A DNA stretch of 64,000 nt from NCBI GenBank assembly GCA_031763025.1, contig JASSKH010000046.1, forward strand, positions 124,001 through 188,000. The letters are read 5' to 3'. The notes below the pieces were generated by a model. That model did not search any database. It saw nothing but the letters and a program-made list of their open reading frames with translations, and had not been told where the DNA came from. The DNA comes from Macrocystis pyrifera (Eukaryota; Sar; Phaeophyceae; Laminariales; Laminariaceae). This document shows, piece by piece, positions 10,866 through 22,500 of this stretch (positions are counted from its first letter, which is position 1; each line of letters begins with the position of its first letter). A program made the position numbers and the translations under genes.

Positions 10866-11206
10866 TTTTTTTTTTTTTTTTTTTTTTTTTTATCCATCAC
10901 TTTTACTTCCCAGCCCACTCGTAGGAGGTTTTACCCTCAACGATCTTCTGGACAAGCCGTGGTCACAGGTGTCGTCCCTTCTCCCCCCCGGTACGTGCCT
11001 TTATTTTTTGTCGCGCATAGGGTCCAGCATTCCCACTGCTCGTCGATTTTCATCGAATGTAGCCAACTCACGCTTTCGCGCTTTCCGCTTATCATATTTT
11101 TATGCAAGAAAAAGTCCCTATGAGCATGCACTCGGTGGGACTTGAACCCACGAAATTGATCTTGACAGGCACGCGGACCACCTACCAAGCCACCGGGGAC
11201 GCCGGC
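10866..11206 (-). mobile_element. tRNA-derived SINE with A tail
   Basis: Read on the minus strand, a tRNA-like head (11,206-11,128) is followed by a ~235-bp body and a 26-base A tail, seen as T on the plus strand at 10,866-10,891. The head has an A-box-like TGGCTTGGTAGG and a perfect B box GGTTCAAGTCC within a GTGGG/CCCAC T stem. The loop reads CTGTCAA, but the 3' anticodon stem and the acceptor do not pair well, so this is tRNA-derived and not a working tRNA. The body block ATCGACGAGCAGTGGGAATG followed by GACCCTATGCGCG recurs at 59,560-59,595 and 59,780-59,825. No convincing flanking duplication was found. Head, body and tail in the right order make this a strong SINE call. Confidence 0.72.
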
Positions 11207-11253
11207 ATTTGGGCACTATGATACTATTAAAATACATACTATTGATAATACTG

Positions 11254-11279
11254 AAAAAAAAAAAAAAAAAAAAAAAAAA
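11254..11279 (+). repeat. poly-A tract, 26 A
   Basis: Pure A run 48 bp beyond the SINE head; no element was assigned to it. Confidence 0.9.
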
Positions 11280-11393
11280 CTACCACAGTATAATAATACC
11301 TTCCCGGAGAACAAAAAACCACAAGAAAATGTTGGCACACGCCCAATTATTAAATAAGCAAGTCAGCCAGAGCCCGCGACACGTGATTTCTTG

Positions 11394-11504
11394 CTATTAC
11401 GGCGGACCATAGTAAATAGGACCTACGGTAGACACAAAAAGCCATATATTTCATTATTTTTACCAACAATAATTGGTCCTATTTACTATGGTCCCCCGTG
11501 GTAG
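11394..11504 (+). mobile_element. MITE family M, copy 7
   Basis: Complete; TA on both flanks, with right end GTCCCCCGTGG. Confidence 0.88.
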
Positions 11505-11722
11505 AGGGCGGGTACCACTGCTGTTGTATTCCATGCACGTATCATATGTCGAAGTAGCCAGATATCGTGTCTCCTGCACCCTGCAACAGCAGTTCTTGGC
11601 ATATTCGCAAGTCACCAGTCGCACCACATCGCGGACCTCTGTCTGCTTGTCACGTTTATCACCGTTCTCCGTCCAGCGAGCGTAGCGGGCGCCGTACACA
11701 GCCGTCCGGGGAGCGCCGCCTT

Positions 11723-11839
11723 GTATTACGGGGGACCATAGTAAATAGGACCTACCGTGCAGACTAAAACTTATATATTTCCCCTATTTTTACGAACAAT
11801 ATCTGGTCCTATTTACCATAATATGGTCTCCCGTAAAAT
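11723..11839 (+). mobile_element. MITE family M, copy 8
   Basis: Complete but worn at the right end; 218 bp after copy 7 in the same orientation. Confidence 0.85.
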
Positions 11840-12502
11840 ACTAAAGAGTACTACTTGTAGTATCGTTCGTACCATTACTATTGATTAATAGGTATTACAC
11901 ATATACCTTCTTTGTGGCGTAGTTGAACGCTCTGGCTTTAATTTGTCACGCTATAGGAGGGTCTCGCGCATGAAGAGTAGAAAAAACAATTTCAAACCGC
12001 AACCCACACTTTTCCCGAGTCGAATCGAAGCCCGTACTCGGATCATGGGTGTGTACGAAGGACGACACCCGGCAGACTCGATGATCATGCTCGCACTGCT
12101 ACATGTACTGCTGCTGTAGTATACGAGTACATGCTGTGTGGCAATCCGTTGCCCCGCCGTAGCAGCAGCGGCAGCGGCGGCAGCAGCGGCAAACAGCAGG
12201 TAGTGCTGAAAAGCAGCAAGTAGTGCTGCAATACGGCTTTGTGTGTGCAGCTTCGCACAGGCGGCTTTTACGCCTACGAGCCTACTGCTGTACAACAGCA
12301 GTGTACACGGATAGGGTAGGGTAGGTCGCCGGCCATCACGTCTCTCCGAGAGCTTTACTATTAATACCTAAGTGCTGTACAGAGAACAAACTTCGCACCG
12401 CTGCTGCACTGCCTGCCGTGTTGTACGCCTATCGCCGCTTACGTACCTATATCCAGGGGTAGAGCCCGCGAGAGATAATGGCTGCGACCCGGACAGGCTT
12501 AC
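11840..12502. other. spacer with alanine-coding CTG/CAG tract
   Basis: Minus-strand 11,951-12,295 is open and includes an alanine run from GCAGCGGC-type repeats (12,160-12,195). Codon use outside the run gives no support for a gene. Confidence 0.4.
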
Positions 12503-12740
12503 CTTTGCTTGCTCCACTAGCCGGGGAGGTGCCACCTGCGGATGCTCTGTGCTCCTCGGCAGGCCCGTAAACCTGGAGCACCGGCTCTGCTCGAACCGCC
12601 CTACTACGAATGCCACCACCACTTGCTGTACTCCCCGCAGAGTCGGCTGTCGCACACTGGATTGAGAGAAGAAGCAGCACTGAGACAGATGCAGCAAGCA
12701 TTTTGAAGTGCCGGCGCCCACCGTGGGCTTCTTTTTTCAT
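12503..12740 (-). CDS. candidate first exon with signal peptide
   Basis: Minus-strand open frame from MKKEAHGG (ATG at 12,740) or from MLAASVSVLLLLSIQC (ATG at 12,701). It ends in a strong splice donor, AGCAAAG|GTAAGCC. The second start gives a clear signal peptide: a short N region, the hydrophobic stretch SVSVLLLLSI, then small residues before TADS. The mature part is Ser/Gly/Ala-rich and shows no domain. The frame stays open upstream to 12,965 (including NSRHPFFEKR), so a longer 5' exon is possible. No downstream exon with matching phase was identified between 12.5 and 11 kb. The exon could belong to a secreted protein, or it may be an orphan. Confidence 0.4.
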
Positions 12741-13537
12741 GGGTTGACTCGTGGCAGAGACGAGAAGCGAATCGCTTGCTTCTCGTACTACTGCCCTGGC
12801 AAAGAAAGAAGGGTGCAACGTCCTTGAAGCAGACAGAGAGCTTCGCTTTTCGAAAAAGGGATGTCGGGAGTTCACATTAACATAGAAGGCCTTTTGAAAA
12901 ACGGAGAACCCATCACCCATCTGATTTTTTAGGGGCGCTCGGATTTCCGTTTCAGCTGCTTTCATGCTGCGTGCTGCATAGCACCCGTAGTGCCGCGTGT
13001 CTTGCGCTCTCTGCTGTATATATTAGGCCAGGCCCATCCTTTTCGGTAAGATTTCTATGTATGTGTACACAATCTCAGCGGTCACCAGCCATGAAATGAG
13101 AGGCGTTCGAAATATATACCAGTATGTAGACACGGGGATCCGCAATGCGGCACGACACTGCTGTCTGTGGGTAGGTTGGGGATGTATGCTGGCTGTAGAT
13201 TGTTTGTGTCGTGGGTAGAAACAACGGACAAGCACTGCGCGCGCACACATTGCGCCTGCTTCCCTTGCACAAGCATGCACTGGCAGTCCCTGGTATTATA
13301 CTTCAGGGCTGCTCGGCAGCATGAGCACTACTTGCGGCACGGCGGAAAGATTGCTAATAGCCACAAGTAATTCTTTCATTTTGGCGGGCCCCCTCTTTTT
13401 TGTGGGTCGCCTGTGCAGCCAGTTGCTGTGCTGCGCTACAATACATATACTTGTAAAATTAGGTAAAAATGGAATATAGACGAGGCGTATTACGCAGCTT
13501 GCAAAGTTGAGTATCAACTATTTATCAGTCGAACTCA

Positions 13538-13621
13538 CAGCTGACGTATTTCAAAATTTATAAAATACATAATTTATAAAATACATATATGTATTTTATA
13601 AATTTTGAAATACGTCAGCTG
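13538..13621. repeat. 84-bp near-perfect palindrome
   Basis: Arms of 34 bp at 13,538-13,571 and 13,588-13,621, from CAGCTGACGTATTTC inward, are perfect reverse complements around a 16-bp A/T-rich spacer. The spacer itself repeats ATTTATAAAATACA. Any transcript would fold into a long hairpin. It may be a tiny foldback element; no flanking duplication is clear. Confidence 0.92.
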
Positions 13622-13696
13622 TATTTATAACACATACGCGTATTGCATCATTGCAATCCGTACTCTTGCATACAGCAGTAGTATGCACGCCTCGGA

Positions 13697-13935
13697 GAGA
13701 TCGTGATCTAAATCATCTAGTTCCCGACTTGCCGTTGCGAGATGGATCTGTCTGTCTGCATAGTACATATCCAATCCAAGAAACATGTGCTATCAGATAA
13801 TCCAGATTATATGGGTCCCACTCGGCAACACGATGAGCTACTGGACTGCTGTATACCGGTATCACACAAAAGCGGCAATAAGATCTGACCTGCGAAGTAT
13901 TTAGATCATGAAGTGCGAATGGATAATACGTCCGA
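13697..13935 (+). repeat. fragment of long repeat L
   Basis: Matches 3,420-3,640 of L copy 1: CATCTAGTTCC..ACTTGCCGT, AAGAAACATG, CAGATTATATGGGTCCCAC, CACGATGAGC and TTAGATCATGAAG. Confidence 0.65.
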
Positions 13936-14594
13936 GGTGTGGTAAACTGTACAGCGCCACCAGATGCTACTACTCGTGCACACCAGTGGTATATTGTATG
14001 ATGCCTGTTGGTGCGGAGCCCAAGCATGTTTTGACTGTCGACGTTCAACGCTACTGCTGTATGCCTGTTGTGCCACTACCGTATAGGCACCGCTGTTCTT
14101 TGTATTGCGCATTGACATGCAGGTGGTGTGCGGAACAGCGGCTCTGCTAGCCCCGGCGTTTCTCGCTCTAAGTACACGTCCACCTAAACGAAACAAAAAC
14201 GCACAGTCCTCGGAGTACTCGTTTGGGGCTTGAGAGGGGAAACTTTGTCGCCAAGACAGCGACGGTTACACCGTCGGCCACACGACAAATATAGCCCGAG
14301 CTGCTAGAGGGTAAGGAGTACGTTCCAAGTTCAAAGAAAGGGTGCGTACAACACGCTGCAATGCATTAGGTGACCGGTGCGCTAAGGGACAGAGCATGGC
14401 ATGAACTAGGGGATCGATTGTGTGCACACCCATTGGAAGTACACACAGCCCTCGTGACGCCGATACTGTTGCCGCTCTTCTTAGAAGGATGATACAACAA
14501 TTCATCCCTGTCTACTGTGCACAGTACACAGGGGGGCAGGTTTCCCCCCCCTCTTACTATACAGCCTATGCACGTAATACGAAAACATCGATGT
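13936..14594. other. spacer, nothing recognised
   Basis: Open frames lack codon bias and motifs on both strands. Confidence 0.4.
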
Positions 14595-15084
14595 AGTTTT
14601 TTTCCTTTATCTGCACCCTATCGAACTCGATTCCGATATCGATATCCGATATCCGATATTTAACGTTATCCGAAACAACGGTAGCATGCAGGGAAACTAC
14701 AGTACATCGACCGGTCCCCAGCCAAACGAATGTAAGAATAAGCCCCAACAGAAACTCAAACCAGAACTTTCGGGAAAATCTTAAGTTCGGGAGCTGTTAG
14801 ATGAAAGTTAGTGTGAAAGCGTGAAACAGTCCCTTTGTTGTGTATCCTTCGAATTGTCATGTTATTATTATTCTCTGCGACGTCGAGGGGGGGGTACGCT
14901 GGCGGCCGCGACACTGGCCGATGACTCTCGTTGCCTATCGTACTGCCAGTACCCGGGAGCCCCCCCCCCCCCCAACCGACTGGCCGGGGCTGTAACAAAC
15001 GCAATCTCGGACGACCGAGACCCCCAATGGTAGTAAACCATTGACATAGCCCAATTTCGTGGGCGCGTCGATACTACGGTGTTA

Positions 15085-16640
15085 GGCCCCAAACAGTGCC
15101 CTGGCCCGGCTGCCTGTGCCGTATCTTTGCCGTCTCTGCTAGTTTACGAGATACAATACCCGCGTCCTCTGGGTTATTGCGGATGTACGTCTAGGAACAC
15201 TTTGAAGACTTTCATCTACCTTCTCTCAGATCGCCCTCTTCGGCACTTCCCCCTGGCCGCCAGCGTATTGGTTGCGCAATACGCAATGAGTGGAGGCCGA
15301 CGTCGCTGGCATCGTCTCCTGGTTCCGCTACCACTTCGTGAAGTGCCCCGGGGGCCTGCGTGTATCTCCCAACTTTGACCTCCTTACCGTACCGATACGA
15401 CGACAGGGGGGCGCTTTCTGGCAGCGTCGGATATCTCGACAACAACTCCACCATGAGAGCGACGGCACCGCCGCCTGATCCTACCCGGAACGCGCCCCGA
15501 AGGCGTCTTCGCGTGTGCTCACGATACCCGACCTTTGCCGAGTCTGGACCCTTTATGGCCCCGACACAGGACCTTGATGCTGGTGGCCTGATGCCACTGC
15601 AACGAGGTCAACCGCCGCTCCCCCGCGAATAACGCTACGTCACCCCTCGTCAAGCAATGCACGGGATGTATAACTCCGGACGAACAAGTTAATATTTCAT
15701 CAGACTGCGCCATGAAAAAATAAATAAATAGCCCAATGCCAACGACAGACATAGAAGGCCCCACGACATGGACAGGCCCTGCCCTCCCAACAACGTGTCC
15801 CACGAAATAGGGCGACGAATTCTTTGCATGAGGTACCGGCAACAATGTGAGACCGTGCCCCCCTTGCATTGCACGTTTAACAAGAGCGGCGACGACGTGG
15901 GAAACTCCATTTGCAAGTTACTCGGTGGAACACGGCTGATAGTTTACTGGCAACAGTACCGGCTTGGTTGCCCTCCAACGCACACCATGCTGCGAACTTA
16001 AGCGACACCTGAATCTTATCCGTGGTGGAGGCTGGCGTGTCGAAATACGCAGCCACCCATATTATCCCCCGAAACAAATAAACGATTCGAGACCGGAAGC
16101 CTGACGTATAAGCTCGGTGAGATGACGGCGCAACCGACTGGCGGATGAGTTGGCTACCAGCGCTCCTGAGCATAGCACGAAACCCGCTGGCCCCAAGACC
16201 TGGGCTCCCAACGGATGCCGACCCCGGACGTACAAGCTGTGCAACCCGCGTTGCTGCTTCCTTACGCCCTACGATCGGCCTCGCCCCCACGGAGGGGCGA
16301 AGCCCGTCCCCCAATTCGTCAGCCTTGGCAGCCGCCGACCGAGTGAAGCCCCCCCCACTCGACGCCCCGCTGGCGCTGCCACTGCCAGTGTTACTGCCGC
16401 CGCTGCTGCTCCCATTACTTGCACCGCCACCCCCAGCCCCCGCCTGTCCTTGCGCTTGGCGTTCTTGGCCAGGGTTCCCCGGATACAGCTCCGTTGGCTT
16501 CGACGCAGCTATCGGCCGACCCCCCCCCCCGGTACCCGCCTTGCGCTTATTGCTGCTGCCCGTCTTGCGAGTGGGACCACAACAGTAGACTTAGCCTCTA
16601 GGCCTATCAATCGGCAGGGAGCAGTGTCGTGCTCCACTCG
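15085..16640 (-). mobile_element. broken tyrosine recombinase element (Crypton- or DIRS-like)
   Basis: A fossil. The upstream part (about 16,640-15,880) encodes a Gly/Ser-rich lead and a core-binding helical domain: SSHRAYTSGFR followed by FAAWCALEGNQAGTVASKLS. The downstream part (about 15,870-15,085) holds pieces of the catalytic domain: HPVHCLTRGDV, ATSIKVLCRGHKG, LHSLRI (the H-x-x-R type motif) and the NNPEDA end region. These are marks of the tyrosine recombinase/integrase superfamily carried by Cryptons, DIRS/Ngaro retroelements and some algal viruses. No reverse transcriptase was seen nearby, which leans towards Crypton. It is broken in several places and clearly old. Confidence 0.75.
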
Positions 16641-17849
16641 TGCACTTATCAGGAGAAGCTAGGAGGGGGCACTGGGCGAGTACGGTCGTTCTTCTCTTCT
16701 CTCTGCCTCTGAACAAATTAACCCATTCAGTTTCCGTCGGTAGAGCCCATGACTATGATAAATAATTAATTCCGTCGGTTGTGAACAAACAAGCATCTCA
16801 CGTGAACTTAGAGATACTACGCTTTCTCAAATACGAATCCTAGCCTGGACCGGGATCTCGATTTTTGTAATGTTCAAAGAGAGCTGGTACATTTTACTGG
16901 TATGCACCTTACGAGATACAGAGCTTCATATACAGATCAGCAAAATAGAAAGCGGCACGAAATGAAGCGAATAATCTAATATCTAAAGTGAATGAAAATA
17001 CAGGATTCAAGAGCCGTTGGACTGAAATATGTTTAGCCCGCACATCATTCTGCGTAAGAGTTCTCGCTGGGGTCAGCACCCAAGGTCCTTGCACGTTCAG
17101 TTATAGGGCGCAAAAACCCACTGAGAGAGCTGTTGCGGAGAAAGTTCCTCGTCGGATGTGAGATTTACAGTAGACTGCATCAAGTTCTTGTAGCCGGTGT
17201 GCTGAAACCTGCGTAGAACACGAACGATCTCAAATGAAAATCTTATACCTCGACCAGCCCTCCTGTTTCTTATATCCCTCTACAAAACAAGGTAGTAGGG
17301 AGTACCCTGGAAATACGGACTAATCTTGTTGTACTATTGCTAATGTTATTGTTGCTCTTGTGGTTGCCATCCGGCCTTAATGTGCAGCGGCATGAATGAG
17401 CTTCAACGTTAATCACTGATAAAACATTCCCTGAAAGGCGAATACCGAGTTAACCAAAACGTTCACTATCTAGTATTGCACACATCAGATAGGTCATCTA
17501 CAGGTCATCTACACATCATTCCCACTTGCATCTACAGATCATCTACATGCCATTCCTACTTGATGATCTAGACCCTTCAAAGCAGAACTAATCTCGGTCT
17601 TGTATGGTCTAAAGCAGTGGTGGCTCATCCTGTTGCCGGGTGAGACCCGCATAATCTGACATGATCTGGCGCATGTTTCTTTTTTGGGATATGTATTCTC
17701 TAGTAAACGCAGGTCCTGCACAACCTCTCACGACGGCAAGTGAGGAACTAGATGATCCACACTAGATAAATAAGATAGATCATCATCTATCTGTTAGAGG
17801 TGTGAAATATTGTGTCTGTGCCATCTGACAATATGCAACACGAGCTTCA

Positions 17850-18239
17850 GCGTTGATCGCTCAAAGGCATTCCCAGAGAAAAAATACACCGAGGGAAGAC
17901 AAACAAAGCGGAAACCCTGATATGCAGGGTGGATCCCTTTTCTTTGCCTGTTTCCAGTTTGACCACGATCATTTCCAATTGATGGCATTGCTCCTTCATT
18001 CTCATACTAAAATCCTGAGAGACACAGCTCGCCGTCGCGTAGGCGTGGGCGTTGTTCATCACGTATGCAAGTAAATTGTCACAACATTTGTGCCATGGAA
18101 ATTTGTTGTATGCACGATGGAAACCTAAGACAACAACTAAGCGCCCTTTGCCAATGATACTATACTTGAAGTACTGTGTGTATATCAGTGCTGGAAGTTC
18201 GTTTAGTAGGAAACAGGTAGCAAACGTACATGGCGGCAC
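17850..18239 (-). CDS. 130-residue ORF of long repeat L
   Basis: Open frame from MPPCTFATCFL to LGMPLSDQR, lying in the 5' half of L and reading in the same direction as the recombinase downstream. Against the counterpart at 3,004-3,426 it keeps IGKGR, CDNLLAYVMNNAHAY, SCVS and ETGKEKG. Several of the base differences in this block are synonymous (AAT/AAC, GCT/GCC, AGT/AGC), which hints at past selection on a protein. I do not recognise the family; no membrane segment or signal peptide is evident. It may be a dying accessory gene of the element, or chance conservation. Confidence 0.35.
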
Positions 18240-18828
18240 CGCTCAGAAAGTTGAATGTTGGGACGGGATAAAATCGTTACGCGAGGCAGAGTGCACCCTT
18301 CACTATTATTTCATTCTTACCAAAAAGTTTTCTTATCGCGCCAAACAAAATGCGATACTTATGTAACGCCAACCCAATAAGTAACGTCTCGTGCAGTGTC
18401 CGTTCTTCCCTCTGCTGTTGTGCTACCCCGGCGTTGTCCTAGCCTCGCTCTCGCAGCTCTGTCATATGTTCTGAATCATTCCACTGTATCCGGGAGTCGC
18501 TATTTTTAGGGCGAACGTTTCTGGACGACCGAACTCCTTACGTGAGCAAGTGCTGGTCAGTACGTCACTTGTTGAACAAGTGGTATATGTGCTTTAGGTC
18601 TACAGTAACGCTTAGAAATTGTGGTCGAGTTACGCAAACAAGCGTCTTTGAGGTAATGGACGCGGGTGGGACATTGAGGTCCTCAGGAAAAGAGCTTACA
18701 GGACAATAAGGTACCGCCCCTACAAGTCATTGCTCCTCCGCCCTAGCTCCGTCCAGCCTACCGTAAAGTAGCACCAGGTATATAGTCTCTCACTACTAGA
18801 CAGTCACGCAGCTGAATATTTGTACCCG

Positions 18829-19027
18829 CCGTTAACTTGTTGTGTGTGTTTGTGAATTGGATGAACCTCGAGAATCTCTCACTACCTTAATTCCTGTCAG
18901 CGATCGTGGAACCTCCGTCGCGGAACCTCGGTCGTGAAGACTGGCTTCAGGCATCTCGAAAGGATTCTCCACTTTTGGTTGCGCGGTATGCACTGTTGGA
19001 AACTCGCATCGCATCGCTTCGTGACAA
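18829..19027. other. short spacer
   Basis: Contains a GT run (18,839-18,852) and the near-repeat CGTGGAACCTCCGTCGCGGAACCTCGGTCGTG in two halves of about 15 bp. No gene. Confidence 0.4.
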
Positions 19028-19138
19028 CTACTACGGGGGACCATAGTAAGTAAGACCTACGGTATACATAAAGACCTCCATATTTACCTGTTTTCATTAA
19101 TATTATTTGGTACTATACACTATGCCCCCCCGTACTAT
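19028..19138 (+). mobile_element. MITE family M, copy 9
   Basis: Complete but worn, with a longer C run at the right end. Confidence 0.85.
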
Positions 19139-19154
19139 CAAGAATGATACCACA

Positions 19155-19268
19155 CCCTCTCGAACACAATTCAGAGCCGATTTCTTTCTCTCAACATAGA
19201 GAGCGCAAACGCCCTCTCGAACACAATTCAGAGCCGATTTCTTTCTCTCAACATAGAGAGCGCAAACG
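19155..19268 (+). repeat. 57-bp perfect tandem duplication
   Basis: Two identical units at 19,155-19,211 and 19,212-19,268, each from CCCTCTCGAACACAATTC to AGAGAGCGCAAACG. Perfect identity means a recent event. Confidence 0.95.
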
Positions 19269-19559
19269 CCAAGTGATGCGTCTGTATTGAAACATGAAGT
19301 CTCAATTAAAAATACGAACCTCTTTTTGTGTGTGCCCCCATCCCCCCCCCTCTGGTTTGGAGCGAAAAGGCTCAGGAGAAAACACCAGCGGGCGGGTTAT
19401 CGGGAACGCACCGAGGTGTGTTTGTTTTCACGGAAGCCTTAAATAATGGTAGCCCTTTTGAGTTGGAGATAAAGCTGCGGTACAGCCTATCCAGTGATGG
19501 TAGGAGACAAGAACGTGTCTCAGGAGGGATTAGAGTCGAAGCACTCACTCCAAGCTACT

Positions 19560-22500
19560 ATGGATGCACGGTCAGCGTATGGCTTGATGGAGTTGATGAC
19601 AGGGTATGCGATTGCTGAATTTGCATGCAGAAAGCAAGGTCGCCAAGTGGCGCGTGGAACGAGCTGAAAGACTACTACATGCCTATTACAATAGCAGCGA
19701 CCCACCATCCGGACGACTGCGGACGGAACCCCCCTGTTCCATCTAAGAAGGGTAGACAAGGAAGCTGATGAACTCGTCATGTTAGGCTGTGGTAAGAGCG
19801 TGCATGAAGTGAACCGTCACATTGTCAAAATCTCTCGTCTTTGTGTAAAAAGTACCACGATTCTTTCCCGCCCTTCCATCCCCCGCTCAGAGATTGATGA
19901 GATCACCCGTGACACTCATGTCAACGACAAGGTAAAGAAGGACATGGTTTCTAAGGCGTTGGGCGTGAAGAGAGTGGTAGATCCACATGCCTTTTATGCC
20001 GGAAGTGCGCAGCCTGCCGGTGGTGGAGGTGCGTGTCCAGGAGGGGGGGGGGACACCAGGAGAGGATGAAGGTCCAAGGGTGAGCAGCAGCATCGTCCCC
20101 AATCAGCACGATGGCGACCGGGAAGGAGCTTTGCTTAGGGGCTCAACCCGCTCCAAAATTCGTTGGAATACCGTGGCGTTCAGGTACCGTTGACATGACT
20201 ATGGTCCAACCTTCTTCGCTACGGGTGGGCTAGTCCCCCCCATGAATTGGGCACCTACCGAGCCGCAACCTGGGGCTAAGCCGCCGATGCCCCCGCTGCC
20301 GGTAACGATTCCGGCATGATAGAGTATCTCGCCTACTAGGAGGAGAAAATAACTCTGCTTCCTGTGCAAGCGGCCGGGTCACTACGTCGGAACGTGCCCG
20401 GTAGTCCCCCGCGCAGATGTGCGTCGCCATCCTGTGCGCTGCTCCTCCTCAATACCCCTCCTCAATGTACTACGGCGGTGGCTGGCCGCACGAGCCACCC
20501 TACGGCGGTGGTGGTCATACCTCGGTCGGAGCTTCCCCGTCTCAACCCTCCTCGAGTCCTTCCCCTTCCCGTGGCCCAGCGAACAACGGGAGCTGTACGC
20601 GTACATTCGGCCCGCACCTCCTCACCACGCAGTTTGCGTACCAAGGCACGGCTTGGAATGATTTGGTTTGGGTCAGTGCGAGAGAAGAGCGGGTGGCTGA
20701 TTCGTTTGCGACTTTTCATGTAAACAATAGTCTCCGTGGTATCGCAGAGTGTACCCCCCCCTCCCCCCGGTATAATCAGTTCGATAGTCGGTGACAGGAG
20801 GTCACTGAGGGTTGAATGCTTTGGCAAGATACCGTAAGTGATGCACAGCCCACTGTGTGACGTTCAAGTTAGGCTGGTGGACGTGGCATACTTATCCGGC
20901 GTACGATTTACTCTGTTTTCACTACATGGAGTATTACACGAATTCCCGGTGACACTTGATGCTGAGAGAGCTCTCATGTTACATGGGCATTTGCCCTTCA
21001 TGCGTAAGGACGCGAGTTCTTACGTTGACGCTTCGCGGGTTGTAGAGACCCCGATGGCTGCCGCTTTTTTGGCGTCTGGAAAAATGCCGAGGATTTTAAC
21101 GACCTTCACGTTGGCCTTTCCCACTGTCATGCTGGCACCCTCCGTGAGATGGCACGCCGGATGGGAAATACAGTTTGTGGGGGGTTGGCTTCGTGTGCTA
21201 GGTGTTTTGAGGCGAAAGGGAAGGGGATGGGGGTGCCGTGGACAGCAAAGGGTCGCTCCACCAGGTTTCTAGCGCGTCTGTTCGTGGATCTGTTGGGGAA
21301 ACAGCCTACGTCTGCCGACGGTGCTAAGTGCTTGATGATGATCGTCGACGACTAGTCATGATTGAGATGTCCCTATTTCTTGAAGCGGATGTCCGACGTC
21401 TCGACGGTCCCAGCTGGGTTTCTGACAGACACCAACGCCAAGGGTGTCCCGTCCAGCGTGGAGTGCCTTCGCTTGGATAATGGCTCCAAGTTCACCGAGC
21501 CAGAGGTCGTGGAGATGCTCAACCAGCGTGGCATTCCTCCGCGAATACACGTCCTTCGGTTCCCCGAAGCATGACGGAGTGGTCGAGCGACAGATCATCA
21601 TAGCCATGGATGTTGCGATGGTGTCCCGCCTGGAGTCGCCCCGCCCGTTCGGCGACTCAAGGATACCGGCGCGCAGCTCCTCTGAGCTGAGTCATGCAAG
21701 TACACGAGCGGCGTGATCAACATGATGGTGTTGGTCAGAGACAAGCCGGACATGCGCTCGCCGTACCGCAAGTGTTACGGGAGATCACCATTTGCGCGGC
21801 TGCTCACGTTCCCGAGAGCGGGCGTTCAATACGTAAGTAGGACCCTGAAGACGGAACCCAAAGCGAAGGCATGCTTTTGCTTTAACGGCGGAAGCCACCA
21901 CTCGGCTGACGGCGGAAAGATTCTGCTGGTGTCTGGCCAGAGGTCGTACTCCCGCAACGATAATTGCGAGCACTCGGACAAATCGTATGTGGAGTTACTG
22001 CCTTCGGAGGAGGAGGGCTCCTCCCCGTCGCCACTCGGACAAATCGTTTGTAGAGTTACTGCCTTCGGAGGAGGAGGGCTCCCCGTCGCCGCCGTCGCCG
22101 TCGACGCTGTCACCATCCCCGGGTACACTAAAGCCTCTGGGAGGCCCCAATGGTTGGTCAAGGCCGCCGTCCCCATCCTCACTGCTGCTGCAGCAACCGC
22201 TATCATCACCGCCGCCGCCGCCGCCACCGCCGCCGCTGTCACCGTCGGCATCGCTGCCGCCGTCCTCGTCAGCGCAGCTTCCACCGCAACTGTCACCACC
22301 GCCGACATCGCCGACGTCGCCGCCGCAGCCGACGTCATCACCGCCGTCGCCGCTGCAGCAGTCACCGCAGCCACATCCTTCGCAGCGTGCTACCCGGGAG
22401 CTGAGTTATTGTATACCGGGCCCGGAGGATGGCGATGTGCTGCGGGACCGGACTAGGGTGGGAACTGCAACACGGCACCCAAAGGGTGGCCATGTGCAGG

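Larger units (their letters stand above)
14595..18828 (-). repeat. long repeat L, copy 2 (long form with recombinase)
   Basis: Minus-strand copy of L. From 18,828 to about 16,820 it follows copy 1 positions 2,303-4,520; from about 14,835 to 14,595 it follows 4,520-4,758. The ~2 kb between holds a broken tyrosine recombinase and has no counterpart in copy 1. The two junctions share AAAG-type microhomology. Either the short form lost this part or the recombinase segment was inserted. The L ORF and the recombinase read in the same direction, which favours one composite element of about 4.2 kb. Confidence 0.72.

Noticed and set aside
11909-11980. Possible tRNA (TGGCGTAGTTGA, acceptor-like TCTTTGT/ATGAAGA)
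   Set aside because: D stem and acceptor can pair, but no T arm or B box is present.
16145-16662. Pro/Leu-rich plus-strand open frames of 147 and 170 codons
   Set aside because: Antisense shadow of the Gly/Ser-rich lead of the recombinase.
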